Position numbers and translations under genes: made by a program
The notes under the pieces: generated by a model
What the model saw: only the letters and a program-made list of their open reading frames with translations
Databases searched by the model: none
Told to the model about the DNA's origin: nothing
In this document: positions 26,804-34,667 of the stretch, piece by piece
Numbering within the stretch: the first letter of the stretch is position 1
How the letters are laid out: every line of letters begins with the position of its first letter
Assembly: GCF_002272835.1 (NCBI RefSeq)
Contig: NZ_MLAO01000002.1
Location: forward strand, 1 to 64,000
DNA: 64,000 nt
From: Helicobacter sp. 11S03491-1
Lineage (GTDB): Bacteria > Campylobacterota > Campylobacteria > Campylobacterales > Helicobacteraceae
Direction of reading: 5' to 3'

Positions 26804-28449
26804 TGAAAAGGTTTTTAAAGCGATTTTATCCATATGTTAAAGATTATTATTTTTATTTTTTTATTGCATTTCTAGCTACGATTTTGACAGCTGCTTGCAC
26901 GGCTTGGGGAACTTACTTGGTCAAGCCTGTTTTAGATGATATTTTTATCAAAAAAGATACCCATATGCTTGTTATTCTTCCATTTTTAGTTATAGGAGCT
27001 TATTTTGGTAAAAGTTTGGGGATGTATGTCCAAACTTATTTCATGAGTTATATTGGGTTAGATGTTGTGAGAAAGATTCGTAATCGTATGCTTGAGCGTC
27101 TCTTGGAAATGGAGATGAATTTTTTCAATAAAATGCGTAGTGGGGAATTGATTGCCAGGATTACAAATGATATTGGCTTGATTCGTGCGAGTGTTTCTAA
27201 TTATTTAGCAGAGTTTGTGCGCGAACTTTTAACGGTCATAGGCTTAATTGGGGTTGTGATTTATCAAAGCCCTAAACTTGCTTTGGTAGGGTTGGTAATT
27301 ATGCCCTTAGCTGCATATCCTTTAACAAGAATTATCAAAAAGATTAAAAAAATTTCTCGTCTAAATCAAGAAAAAAACTCTGATATTACCGCTAAACTTT
27401 CTGAAATATTTAATAATATTGAGATTATCAAAGCAAATAATGGAGAAAAATTAGAAAAGAAAAGTTTCAATGAAGAAAACCATAGATTTTTTAAATTAGG
27501 TCTTAAGGCAACGTTAATAGGACAACTATCTTCTCCGCTAATGGAGTTTTTGGGTTCAATTGCAATTGCTTTAGTAATTTATTTGGGTGGGAGTGAAGTG
27601 ATTGCAGGCAAACTTAGCGCAGGAGCTTTTTTTTCTTTTATCACTGCACTTTTTATGCTTTATACGCCCTTTAAACGTTTGGTAAATATTGCTTCTTCAT
27701 GGCAAGAGGCCTTGGTCGCCGGAGATAGAATTTTTGAAATTCTTGATAGAAAACCTGAGATTGTTGATGGTAAGGATATTTTATCAGCAACTATAAACAA
27801 AATTGAATTTAAAAATGTTTCTCTCAAATATGGTAATACTGAGGCATTGAAGAATATAAGCCTTGATTTTTGTAAAAATCAAATCATTGCTTTAGTGGGT
27901 AAAAGTGGTAGCGGCAAAAGCTCTTTGGTGAATTCTATTTTACGTCTTTATGAGCCTACAAATGGTGATATTTTTATCAATGGAGTTTCTATCGCTTCTT
28001 TTACGCAAAAAAGTATTCGTGATAATATTGCTATTGTTACACAAAGAATTTTTATTTTTAATGATAGCGTTGCTGCTAATGTTGCTTATGGAAATCATAT
28101 TGATAAACAAAAAGTTATTGATAGTCTTAAAAAGGCGCATGCTTGGGATTTTGTATCGACTCTTGATAGGGGCATTGATACGATATTAGATGAATTTGGA
28201 GCTAATTTGAGTGGGGGAGAACGTCAAAGAATTGCAATTGCTAGAGCTATTTATAAAAATCCTGAAGTGCTTATTCTGGATGAGGCTACTTCTGCTTTGG
28301 ATGCCAAAACTGAAGAAGCGATTAAAGATACCATTGCTTCTATACAAAAAGATAAAATTGTGATATTGATTGCTCATCGTCCAAGCACGATTGAATTAGC
28401 AGACAAAGTTTATCATTTTGAGAATGGTCATTTATTGAGAATTTCTTGA
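26803..28449 (+). CDS. ABC exporter, lipid A/multidrug MsbA type
   Basis: A 548-residue half-transporter with six membrane helices (about 1-300) and a fused ATPase domain. Walker A is GKSGSGKSS, the signature is LSGGERQR, Walker B is VLILDEATSALD and the switch His is in IAHRPSTIE. It fits MsbA-like lipid A–core flippases, though multidrug exporters look alike. A TTG one codon upstream (26800) is possible, but the ATG at 26803 overlaps the copP stop by one base and is preferred. Translational coupling to copper genes may simply reflect operon packing. Confidence 0.9.
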   Translation: MKRFLKRFYPYVKDYYFYFFIAFLATILTAACTAWGTYLVKPVLDDIFIKKDTHMLVILPFLVIGAYFGKSLGMYVQTYFMSYIGLDVVRKIRNRMLERLLEMEMNFFNKMRSGELIARITNDIGLIRASVSNYLAEFVRELLTVIGLIGVVIYQSPKLALVGLVIMPLAAYPLTRIIKKIKKISRLNQEKNSDITAKLSEIFNNIEIIKANNGEKLEKKSFNEENHRFFKLGLKATLIGQLSSPLMEFLGSIAIALVIYLGGSEVIAGKLSAGAFFSFITALFMLYTPFKRLVNIASSWQEALVAGDRIFEILDRKPEIVDGKDILSATINKIEFKNVSLKYGNTEALKNISLDFCKNQIIALVGKSGSGKSSLVNSILRLYEPTNGDIFINGVSIASFTQKSIRDNIAIVTQRIFIFNDSVAANVAYGNHIDKQKVIDSLKKAHAWDFVSTLDRGIDTILDEFGANLSGGERQRIAIARAIYKNPEVLILDEATSALDAKTEEAIKDTIASIQKDKIVILIAHRPSTIELADKVYHFENGHLLRIS

Positions 28450-28453
28450 ATAT

Positions 28454-28461
28454 GCTACAAT
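28454..28461 (+). promoter_or_regulatory. Extended -10 promoter before the DUF2059-like gene
   Basis: TGCTACAAT lies about 20 bases before the ATG at 28481 and just after the exporter stop. It would give the next gene its own transcript. One mismatch to the extended -10 consensus. Confidence 0.5.
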
Positions 28462-28480
28462 AATCAATAAGAAGTTAAAA

Positions 28481-29305
28481 ATGAAATATAAAATAATATT
28501 TAATTTACTATTTATTTTTTTGGTAAATTTTCTTGATGCCAATATATCCGGAACAAAAAAAAGTGTTGATAGCCAATATAATCAATATCTCTTTTTTAAT
28601 GGACTTTATGTTATGCTTGATGAAGAACTCAAAGTTTTTCTGTCTTTTAAGGCTAGGGAGGAGTTCCTATTAGTTCCTTTTGGTGTTATTTTAAATAAAC
28701 TAAATTATTTTTTCCAAGATCAAATCCCGTCTTTGAGAAAGCCTTTAGAAACAAAGACAATTTCTTTTTATAAAAATTATTTCACTCCTGAAGAGATAAA
28801 AAAGTTACTTGATTTTTATCAAACCCCTGCAGGCACGCAATATTATTTAGCCAATAATGAAAGTATTCGTAAAATGATTATTGTGAGCGCTATTGGTCTT
28901 TCTCTTTTGAATAATGAAAGCCCAAGCATGGATGCAAAATATTTTAATCCTAATTTAAATGAATTTTTGAAAGTTAGTGGGATTTTAGAAGATATTCAAT
29001 CAAGTTTTGTATATACGCTTGAGAGAAGCCAACAAATGGAGGGTAGGCAGCTTAGTGAAGAAGAAGCCACATTGTTAAAAAAGAAATTTGAAGCGATGTC
29101 CATAAAACCTTTTTTAAAACTTTCTGATAAAGATCTTAAAGAAATCATCAAATTTTTTAAAACCAATATTGCCAAGGAAATGGTTGTCAAAGAGAGGAAA
29201 ATTATTGAAGTTGAAGACAAAGATGATGTTTTTGGTTATGACGATTATGAAAAAAGAGCCTTAGAATCTTTTATGTTATTTCTTAAAAATAATTTATCAC
29301 ATTAG
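28481..29305 (+). CDS. Secreted protein with DUF2059-like domain
   Basis: A 274-residue protein with a signal peptide (1-20; IIFNLLFIFLVNFLDA). The segment YFTPEEIKKLLDFYQTPAGTQYYLANN (about 90-116) matches the core of DUF2059, a helical periplasmic domain of unknown role; a second weaker half (SIKPFLKLSDKDLKEIIKFF) follows near 205. The C-terminal 35 residues are charged. The function is unknown. It is the last intact gene before the gene-poor accessory region. Confidence 0.8.
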   Translation: MKYKIIFNLLFIFLVNFLDANISGTKKSVDSQYNQYLFFNGLYVMLDEELKVFLSFKAREEFLLVPFGVILNKLNYFFQDQIPSLRKPLETKTISFYKNYFTPEEIKKLLDFYQTPAGTQYYLANNESIRKMIIVSAIGLSLLNNESPSMDAKYFNPNLNEFLKVSGILEDIQSSFVYTLERSQQMEGRQLSEEEATLLKKKFEAMSIKPFLKLSDKDLKEIIKFFKTNIAKEMVVKERKIIEVEDKDDVFGYDDYEKRALESFMLFLKNNLSH

Positions 29306-29719
29306 TTGCCTTAGAGACAACAGAATCAAAATATACGAGAGAAATAAATGTAAATTGCTAAAAAATTAATTAGAATTACCACACAATATGCATCCTTAAA
29401 ATGAGGACATCCTCTTAAGTTTTTAACAAACTTTGTTTGGTAAATCAAGAAATAATATGATGAACTCAAAATTTTTATGGCAATTCAAGGAGTTATTAAA
29501 AATATATAGAGGAATGAGAGAAATTAGATAATCTTGAAGTGAAGAGAAGAGACTATCTGCTAACTCAAGCGAGCATTAGCGTTCTTAGGTAGGGGATTAT
29601 CTTGATATGTGAAATTATTGATAATAAAAATATTTTTTATTTAAAGATAGGTAAAAGAGACAGATTTATAAAGATTTTATCATTAGCTTTGTCATTCATA
29701 TATCAATCTTAATCAAACA
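29306..29719. other. Gene-free stretch with one structured element
   Basis: No open frame with coding character is visible on either strand. Apart from the nested hairpin at 29527-29601 the sequence is A/T-rich with scattered stops. It is the boundary between the core cluster and the restriction-gene remnants. Confidence 0.5.
29527..29601. ncRNA. Nested hairpin element of unknown nature
   Basis: Four nested stems can be drawn: GATAATC/GATTATC (29527-29533 with 29595-29601), CTATCT/AGGTAG (29553-29558 with 29587-29592, one G·U on the RNA), GCTAA/TTAGC (29559-29563 with 29576-29580) and CTC/GAG closing an AAGC tetraloop. Asymmetric bulges interrupt it. It could be a small RNA, or the right-end hairpin of a vanished IS200/IS605-type element, whose ends look similar. 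No transposase remnant is seen nearby. Confidence 0.35.
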
Positions 29720-29915
29720 AAGTAATTTCTGCGCCCTTAAAAATATACTCACCATTTTGAGTTTTTTAGTGGCAATTTTTTCAAGTGTTTCGCTAATAAT
29801 ATCTTTATTAGGTGTGATCCCATTTTTTAGCAGGGGAATTGTTTCTAAACAAATATCATAAAAAGTAACTTTTTTACCTTGTAGATTAGATTTTTTAAGA
29901 AATAAAATAATAAAA
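29720..29915 (-). pseudogene. Short coding remnant, family unknown
   Basis: On the minus strand the frame reads GKKVTFYDICLETIPLLK, then NGITPNKDIISETLEKIA, then loses coherence. It has normal codon use and a plausible amphipathic pattern but no start codon or ribosome binding site. It may be the tail end of the decayed restriction locus. The family was not recognised. Confidence 0.35.
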
Positions 29916-29980
29916 TATTTTGTTATTAATTTTAATGGAATATGAATTTTAAACTTATTCCATTTTTTAATATGGTATTT

Positions 29981-30226
29981 TTATGTGTTTTCATCATATT
30001 TGAAATTTTCATTGATAATTGGGATTAATGTATCAAATTTATTTCCTAATTCGTATAAAAATCCCATCTCAAGTCCGGCAATAGTAAGTTCTCCATAGAT
30101 CTCTTCCGGACTTGCACCATTATCTCCGGCTATCAAGGCTTCAATGTGATTAAATATTGATTCAAAATTATCTCCTAATGATTCTTTAACCAATATTTTA
30201 GGATTCCTTACTTTTCTAAAATGCAT
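29981..30226 (-). CDS. Small ORF in decayed region, 81 residues, unknown
   Basis: ATG start, no strong ribosome binding site. The product is acidic in its second half (ALIAGDNGASPEEIYGELTIAGLEMGFLYEL), soluble, without signal peptide or recognisable motif. Amino-acid composition looks protein-like rather than random. It lies between restriction-gene remnants and may itself be a piece of a larger broken gene. Confidence 0.45.
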   Translation of the reverse strand: MHFRKVRNPKILVKESLGDNFESIFNHIEALIAGDNGASPEEIYGELTIAGLEMGFLYELGNKFDTLIPIINENFKYDENT

Positions 30227-30279
30227 AATAAGTTACCCGCTTAATGCCGTAAAAGGATTTTGAATTTTTTTAAAACTTG

Positions 30280-30655
30280 ATTACCCATTGCTTTGTCTTA
30301 TACTGCCTATATATTTAAATCCAATTTCTTGGGTATATTCTACAATTGTTTGCCATAATTGAGGGCTTGTTGAGTGTTTTTCCCACTTGTAATATTTTCT
30401 GCAGAAGCTTTGGTTTCTAAAATACAAATGGGTTTCCCATTCACAAAAAACGCGTAATTTGGAATTAAGATTTTATCTTTTTCTATCTTTGAATTTGAGC
30501 CTATAATGGCGGCAGTTTTTAATTTAATAGAAACTATAAAGCTTAAGGGTTGTTTTTTGTTGGCTCAAGAATAAACCCCGGTTCTTTTAATAGTGGGTTG
30601 ATAATCTCTTTTCTAACTGCAGCTTCTTTGAAATCTTTCTCATCAATGAATTTTT
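30280..30655 (-). pseudogene. Remnant of a type I restriction enzyme R-subunit N-terminus
   Basis: Two or three frames must be joined. The first gives FKEAAVRKEIINPLLKEPGF, matching the 'E...R...I.P.L...GW' opening of HsdR nucleases. The second gives LIPNYAFFVNGKPICILETKA, matching the PD-(D/E)xK nuclease core 'ADY.L..NGKPIAVIEAK', followed by a helix (NTQQALNYGKQL) and an in-frame stop; a third frame continues VEYTQEIGFKYIGSIRQ. The helicase part is absent. The gene is dead by frameshifts and deletion. The family assignment is by motif only. Confidence 0.6.
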
Positions 30656-30662
30656 ATTTAGA

Positions 30663-30902
30663 TTATAGCATTTCTCTTTTTGATATGATATTTGCTTTGA
30701 TATTTTCTATGGTATTATGCGCGCCTTGAAAATTAGCCATTGCCTGTTTGAAGTTCCACAAAATCTTGATGCTACCGGCAATATCTTCGTTATATTCCTC
30801 AAGATCGTCAGTTGTTCGTGTTATTTTGCTGTAAATTTTTCCGGTTAAAATTATCAAATCTTGCACAGAAATAAAGATAAAACGTTTTATATCAGTTAGC
30901 AC
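30663..30902 (-). CDS. Small ORF in decayed region, 79 residues, unknown
   Basis: GTG start, weak ribosome binding context. Predicted to be helical with a hydrophobic first third (FIFISVQDLIILTG) and a Lys/Asn-rich end. It lies directly downstream of the methyltransferase on the same strand and upstream of the HsdR-like remnant. No family recognised; it may be a fragment. Confidence 0.35.
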   Translation of the reverse strand: MLTDIKRFIFISVQDLIILTGKIYSKITRTTDDLEEYNEDIAGSIKILWNFKQAMANFQGAHNTIENIKANIISKREML

Positions 30903-30937
30903 TTGCTTAGCCTAATTATATTTCAGTAATACCAGAA

Positions 30938-31828
30938 TTAAAAAAGTGTATTTTTTAATTCAGTAATTCTTTTATTGGCCAGTTTTAAATATTGCGCATT
31001 GATTTCATAACCAATATAATTTCTATTCAGTTGTAATGCTGCTATAGCTGTCGTTCCACTACCTATAAAAGGATCAAGGATAATATCGTCTTCAAAACTG
31101 TAGAATTCTATCAATCTCCTTGGTAATTCTATAGGAAAAGGTGCCGGATGCCCTATTTTTTTAGCGCTGATGGCGTTAAATTGCCACACAGATTTACTCC
31201 ATTGCATAAAATCATCCTTGCTAATAGAATCATTTTTATTATTTTTTTCTCTTTTAAAATCACCTTTACTAAAAATCAAAATATATTCATGAGTATCTCT
31301 CAATACAGGATTTGAAGCGCTTTTAAAACTTCCCCAAGCCATGCTAACTCCACTGCTGGCGCTTTTATCCCATATGATTTCGCCTCTCATCAAAAAACCA
31401 AGCTCCAACATCACTGTATTGATATGTGTTGTCAGAGGGATATAAGGTTTTCTACCTATATTAGCAACATTGATACAAACCCTGCCCCCTTCTACCAAAA
31501 CTCTTTTTGTTTCTCTAAAAACATTTTTTAAAAATTCTAAATATTGATTCAAACTTAAATCTTCGTCATAATCTTTAGAAACATTATAAGGAGGTGAAGT
31601 TACCATTAAATGAATGCTATTATCAGGAATTTCATTCATTTGCTCACTGCTGTGATCATAAATTTGGTTCATTTTATCTTTTTGGATTAGGTTTTCATAT
31701 TTTTTTTTATTTTTTTGGACAATGACACCTTCATAGAGTTTGGATTGATAAAATTTTTTAGAATCATGCCCAATTCTCTTGCTTACGCCAAATGAAGAAG
31801 TTTGAGTTTTGGCTTTCATTGATTTCAT
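30938..31828 (-). CDS. Type II DNA methyltransferase, likely N4-cytosine, β-class order
   Basis: A 296-residue SAM-dependent enzyme. The catalytic motif IV is TSPPYN (77-82) and the SAM motif I is DPFIGSGTT (252-260) near the C-terminus, so the motif order is the β class. SPPY rather than DPPY favours N4-methylcytosine, though some adenine enzymes share it. It should protect the host site of the nuclease encoded just upstream, whose stop overlaps its ATG by 4 bases. The reading frame is intact, unlike the nuclease. The recognition site cannot be read from sequence. Confidence 0.88.
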   Translation of the reverse strand: MKSMKAKTQTSSFGVSKRIGHDSKKFYQSKLYEGVIVQKNKKKYENLIQKDKMNQIYDHSSEQMNEIPDNSIHLMVTSPPYNVSKDYDEDLSLNQYLEFLKNVFRETKRVLVEGGRVCINVANIGRKPYIPLTTHINTVMLELGFLMRGEIIWDKSASSGVSMAWGSFKSASNPVLRDTHEYILIFSKGDFKREKNNKNDSISKDDFMQWSKSVWQFNAISAKKIGHPAPFPIELPRRLIEFYSFEDDIILDPFIGSGTTAIAALQLNRNYIGYEINAQYLKLANKRITELKNTLF

Positions 31829-32586
31829 CTCTTTTTGAGTAGTTTTAAAAATTTTTCTGCAATTTGTATTTCATCATTATCAGAAGAAGATGATTCTTTG
31901 ATTATTTTACCTAATTCTTTTTTGTCCAACATAGCAGAAAAATAATAAAAATCTTGGACTAAAATATCCTTTAGCATCTGATAAAATGATTCTAAGTTTT
32001 GAGGTGTTTGAAAATATTTTGATGGAGATTCTTTGTTGATATCTAAGTTTGGATTCATAGAAATCATTTTTTGCAAAACTCCATATTGTCCTAAATGATC
32101 TATTTTATGTAAATAATTATCACTTATATGTGAATTTCCCAAAACCACAATAGGGATATTTCGTGAAAGTTCAGAGCTAACCCGAATATTAATAGCTTTT
32201 CCAATAGCCTTTAAAACACTATCACTCCTCATTAACGAAGGCAAAGCCTTGTGTGTACGATAATCTCCAATAAATTTAATTTCATTTTTAAAAAATTCAT
32301 AATTATGAACAATACTCATTTTTATTTCAAATATGATTTGTATGTCTTCAGGTTTTTGATAAATGCTATCCTTTTTACAAAAAGCGAGATCAGCTCGTGA
32401 ATTTTTACTCAGTCCCGGTTTTTCGCAAACAACACCATTAATAGCAAACAAATTCAATTCTCCGGCTAAAGGTTCTAAAATCTTTTGACACCATGTTTCT
32501 GTATAATTTCCTATAAGAGAATTTCCGGATTGAAGCGTAGGGATATTTTCTTTGATTGTTTTTGGTATGTAAGCTAAAATTTTCCT
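31825..32586 (-). pseudogene. Type II restriction endonuclease, downstream part (frameshifted)
   Basis: The frame is open from just after the stop at 32587-32589 to 31825. It carries SRADLAF followed about 20 residues later by IIFEIKMSIV, the D…ExK pattern of PD-(D/E)xK nucleases, then a helical C-terminus. The first codon usable as a start (TTG 32455-32457) would leave out coherent upstream sequence (AYIPKTIKENIPTLQSGN). Adding one T in the AAAATTTT tract at about 32577-32584 joins it to the upstream ORF. The nuclease is therefore split by a one-base deletion, unless the short tract is slipped during translation. Confidence 0.7.
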
Positions 32587-32807
32587 TCAATTAAATAAAA
32601 CAAATCATTTGCTGTGACAAATTTCCCCTTTAAAGCATTGATAAAAAAATTAATTTCATCTTCAATATCCCACATTTCATACCCTGCCATAGAATTTTCA
32701 TAGCCGTAATTATAGCGTAATATCTCTTTATATAAAATCTTATTTAAATAATCCGAATATAATTTTGAATTAATATTATCTAACCTAAAATAAGGTTTTA
32801 TATGCAA
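32574..32807 (-). pseudogene. Type II restriction endonuclease, N-terminal part (frameshifted)
   Basis: A 77-residue ORF starting at TTG, ending in a stop created in the GGAAAATTTTAG tract, where the downstream part continues in the -1 frame. The product (e.g. YENSMAGYEMWDIEDEINFFINALKG) looks like the helical N-terminal part of a nuclease. The start lies over the beginning of the divergent MFS gene, has no good ribosome binding site, and the true N-terminus may have been lost. Confidence 0.55.
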
Positions 32808-33968
32808 AAAAGTTTATTAAATTTTTTATTTGCTCTTGCTTGTGGGGTAATAGTAGCCAATCTTTATTATGCCCAACCAATCTTGTCTCAAATCGCTAAT
32901 TCTTTGAATATTGGTGTTGAAAATATTGCTTTTATTACAACAATCACGCAAGTTGGCTATGCTTTGGGTATGTTTTTTCTTGTTCCTCTGCTGGATATTT
33001 TGGAAAATAAAAAACTTATTATTTCTATAATGATCTTGAATGTCATCGCTTTGTTTTTAACAGGATTTTCTCAGAATTTTTTGAGTCTTCTTGCTGTGTT
33101 TTTGATGGTGGGTATTTCAGCTTCAAGTGTTCAAATGATTGTTCCTTTTGGGGCTTCGATGGTCCCTGAAAATATTCGTGGGGCTACGGTTGGTAGAATT
33201 ATGAGTGGGTTGCTTTTTGGAATTATGTTGGCTAGACCAATCTCAAGCTTTCTTTCGGGGCAAATAGGTTGGAGTGGTGTGTTTATTTTCTCTGCAACAC
33301 TGGGTTTGTTATTGGTAATAGCTTTTTTATTGTTGATGCCCACAAAACAGCCTATGAATCGTATAAATTATTTTAAACTTCTTACTTCAATGGTAGATCT
33401 ATTTTTGAATACTGCCCTTTTAAGGCAAAGAGGATTTTATCATTTTCTCGCATTTGGTGCTTTTTGTTTATTTTGGATTGTTTCCCCGCTTGTTTTGATT
33501 GAGAAATTTCATTTTAATACCAACCAAGTAGCTTTATTTGCTCTTATTGGTGTGGTGGGCGCATTGATTGCTCCTATAGCAGGGAGATTGGCAGATAGCG
33601 GGAGGAGTGAATGGGCAACAAAAATCGCGCTTTTGTCTGTAGGGCTGGCTATGATACTTGCCGGGATACCTATTCCAAATGCTTGGGGGAGTATTTTTTG
33701 GCTAGGGATTTGTGGGATTATTCTTGATTTTGGCGTGTCTTTGAATCTTGTAATAGGACAAAGAATTATTTATACACTTGGAGATAACATTCGTGCAAGA
33801 TTGAATGCTCTTTATATGGTCATGTTTTTTATTGGCGGGGCATTAGGTTCTTATTTAGGCGCTTTTATATATGTTCATTGGGGTTATTCTATGGCATTTT
33901 TATTGGGAGGATTTATGGGATTGGCTGCATTATTTTTGTTTAGGTGGAATTTAAGGAAAAACCATTAA
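32802..33968 (+). CDS. MFS transporter, sugar/drug efflux type
   Basis: A 388-residue membrane protein with about 12 helices. The first helices contain ANLYYAQPILSQIANSL and a GYALGMFFLVPLLDILENKKLI loop, matching the motif A region of the DHA1-like efflux branch. The substrate is unknown. AAGG lies 6 bases before the ATG. It diverges from, and overlaps the start of, the split restriction gene, which suggests that the restriction locus was inserted next to it. Confidence 0.85.
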   Translation: MQKSLLNFLFALACGVIVANLYYAQPILSQIANSLNIGVENIAFITTITQVGYALGMFFLVPLLDILENKKLIISIMILNVIALFLTGFSQNFLSLLAVFLMVGISASSVQMIVPFGASMVPENIRGATVGRIMSGLLFGIMLARPISSFLSGQIGWSGVFIFSATLGLLLVIAFLLLMPTKQPMNRINYFKLLTSMVDLFLNTALLRQRGFYHFLAFGAFCLFWIVSPLVLIEKFHFNTNQVALFALIGVVGALIAPIAGRLADSGRSEWATKIALLSVGLAMILAGIPIPNAWGSIFWLGICGIILDFGVSLNLVIGQRIIYTLGDNIRARLNALYMVMFFIGGALGSYLGAFIYVHWGYSMAFLLGGFMGLAALFLFRWNLRKNH

Positions 33969-33998
33969 AATAATATAAATTTTAACAAGAAAGATTTC

Positions 33999-34667
33999 AT
34001 GAAATTTTCCCTAACATTAGATACTTTTATTATTTCAGATAGTCATTTTGGTCATCAAGATGTTTTAGTCAAAGAGCCGTTACGTCAATTGTTTGCCAGA
34101 AAACACGGATTCCAAGATTTTGATGCTTACAGCGTGAATATGTGGAATGCACAAGTAAATAGAGATGATTTTGTTTTACATTTGGGAGATTTATACTTTA
34201 ATAGGGGTTGGAAATACCTTTTAGAGCTTGAAGGTACTAAAAAACTTTTGGTAGGCAATAATGATTTGAAAAAATACAAACGGCTTCAAGATTTCACAGA
34301 TTGGAGTGTATGTAAAAAAATTAAGCTTAAAATCAAAGATAAGAAAAAGATTCTTAAAAAGATTGGAGATAAATGGGGAAAAGATATTTTTAAAGATAAG
34401 CTTTTAAATGCAATTGTCATAGATATGGCAGGAGAAAGAATCATGTTTAGCCATTTCCCCGTAATGGATAGGAAGAAAAACGATCGCTATGCTTGCACAA
34501 GAGAAGTTCTTGATAGTTTGTATAAGATATGTGATTGTTCACTTAATATCCATGGGCATACACATTCTAGAAATACCAAAAATTCATTTTGCTTAAATGT
34601 AAGCGCTGAAAAAACGAATTTTATGCCTATTAAAATTAGAGATGTAATGGCAATGCGTTCTTTTTAA
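33999..34667 (+). CDS. Calcineurin-like metallophosphoesterase
   Basis: A 222-residue soluble protein with the binuclear-metal motifs in order: DSHFGH (13-18), LHLGDLYF (60s), LLVGNND (GNxD variant, about 85), MFSHFPV and NIHGHTHS. These define the phosphoesterase fold. The substrate (cyclic nucleotide, nucleotide or protein phosphate) is unknown. An insertion rich in lysine lies at about 103-130. It follows the MFS gene by 30 bases, and its last 32 bases overlap the end of clpA on the other strand. Confidence 0.85.
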   Translation: MKFSLTLDTFIISDSHFGHQDVLVKEPLRQLFARKHGFQDFDAYSVNMWNAQVNRDDFVLHLGDLYFNRGWKYLLELEGTKKLLVGNNDLKKYKRLQDFTDWSVCKKIKLKIKDKKKILKKIGDKWGKDIFKDKLLNAIVIDMAGERIMFSHFPVMDRKKNDRYACTREVLDSLYKICDCSLNIHGHTHSRNTKNSFCLNVSAEKTNFMPIKIRDVMAMRSF

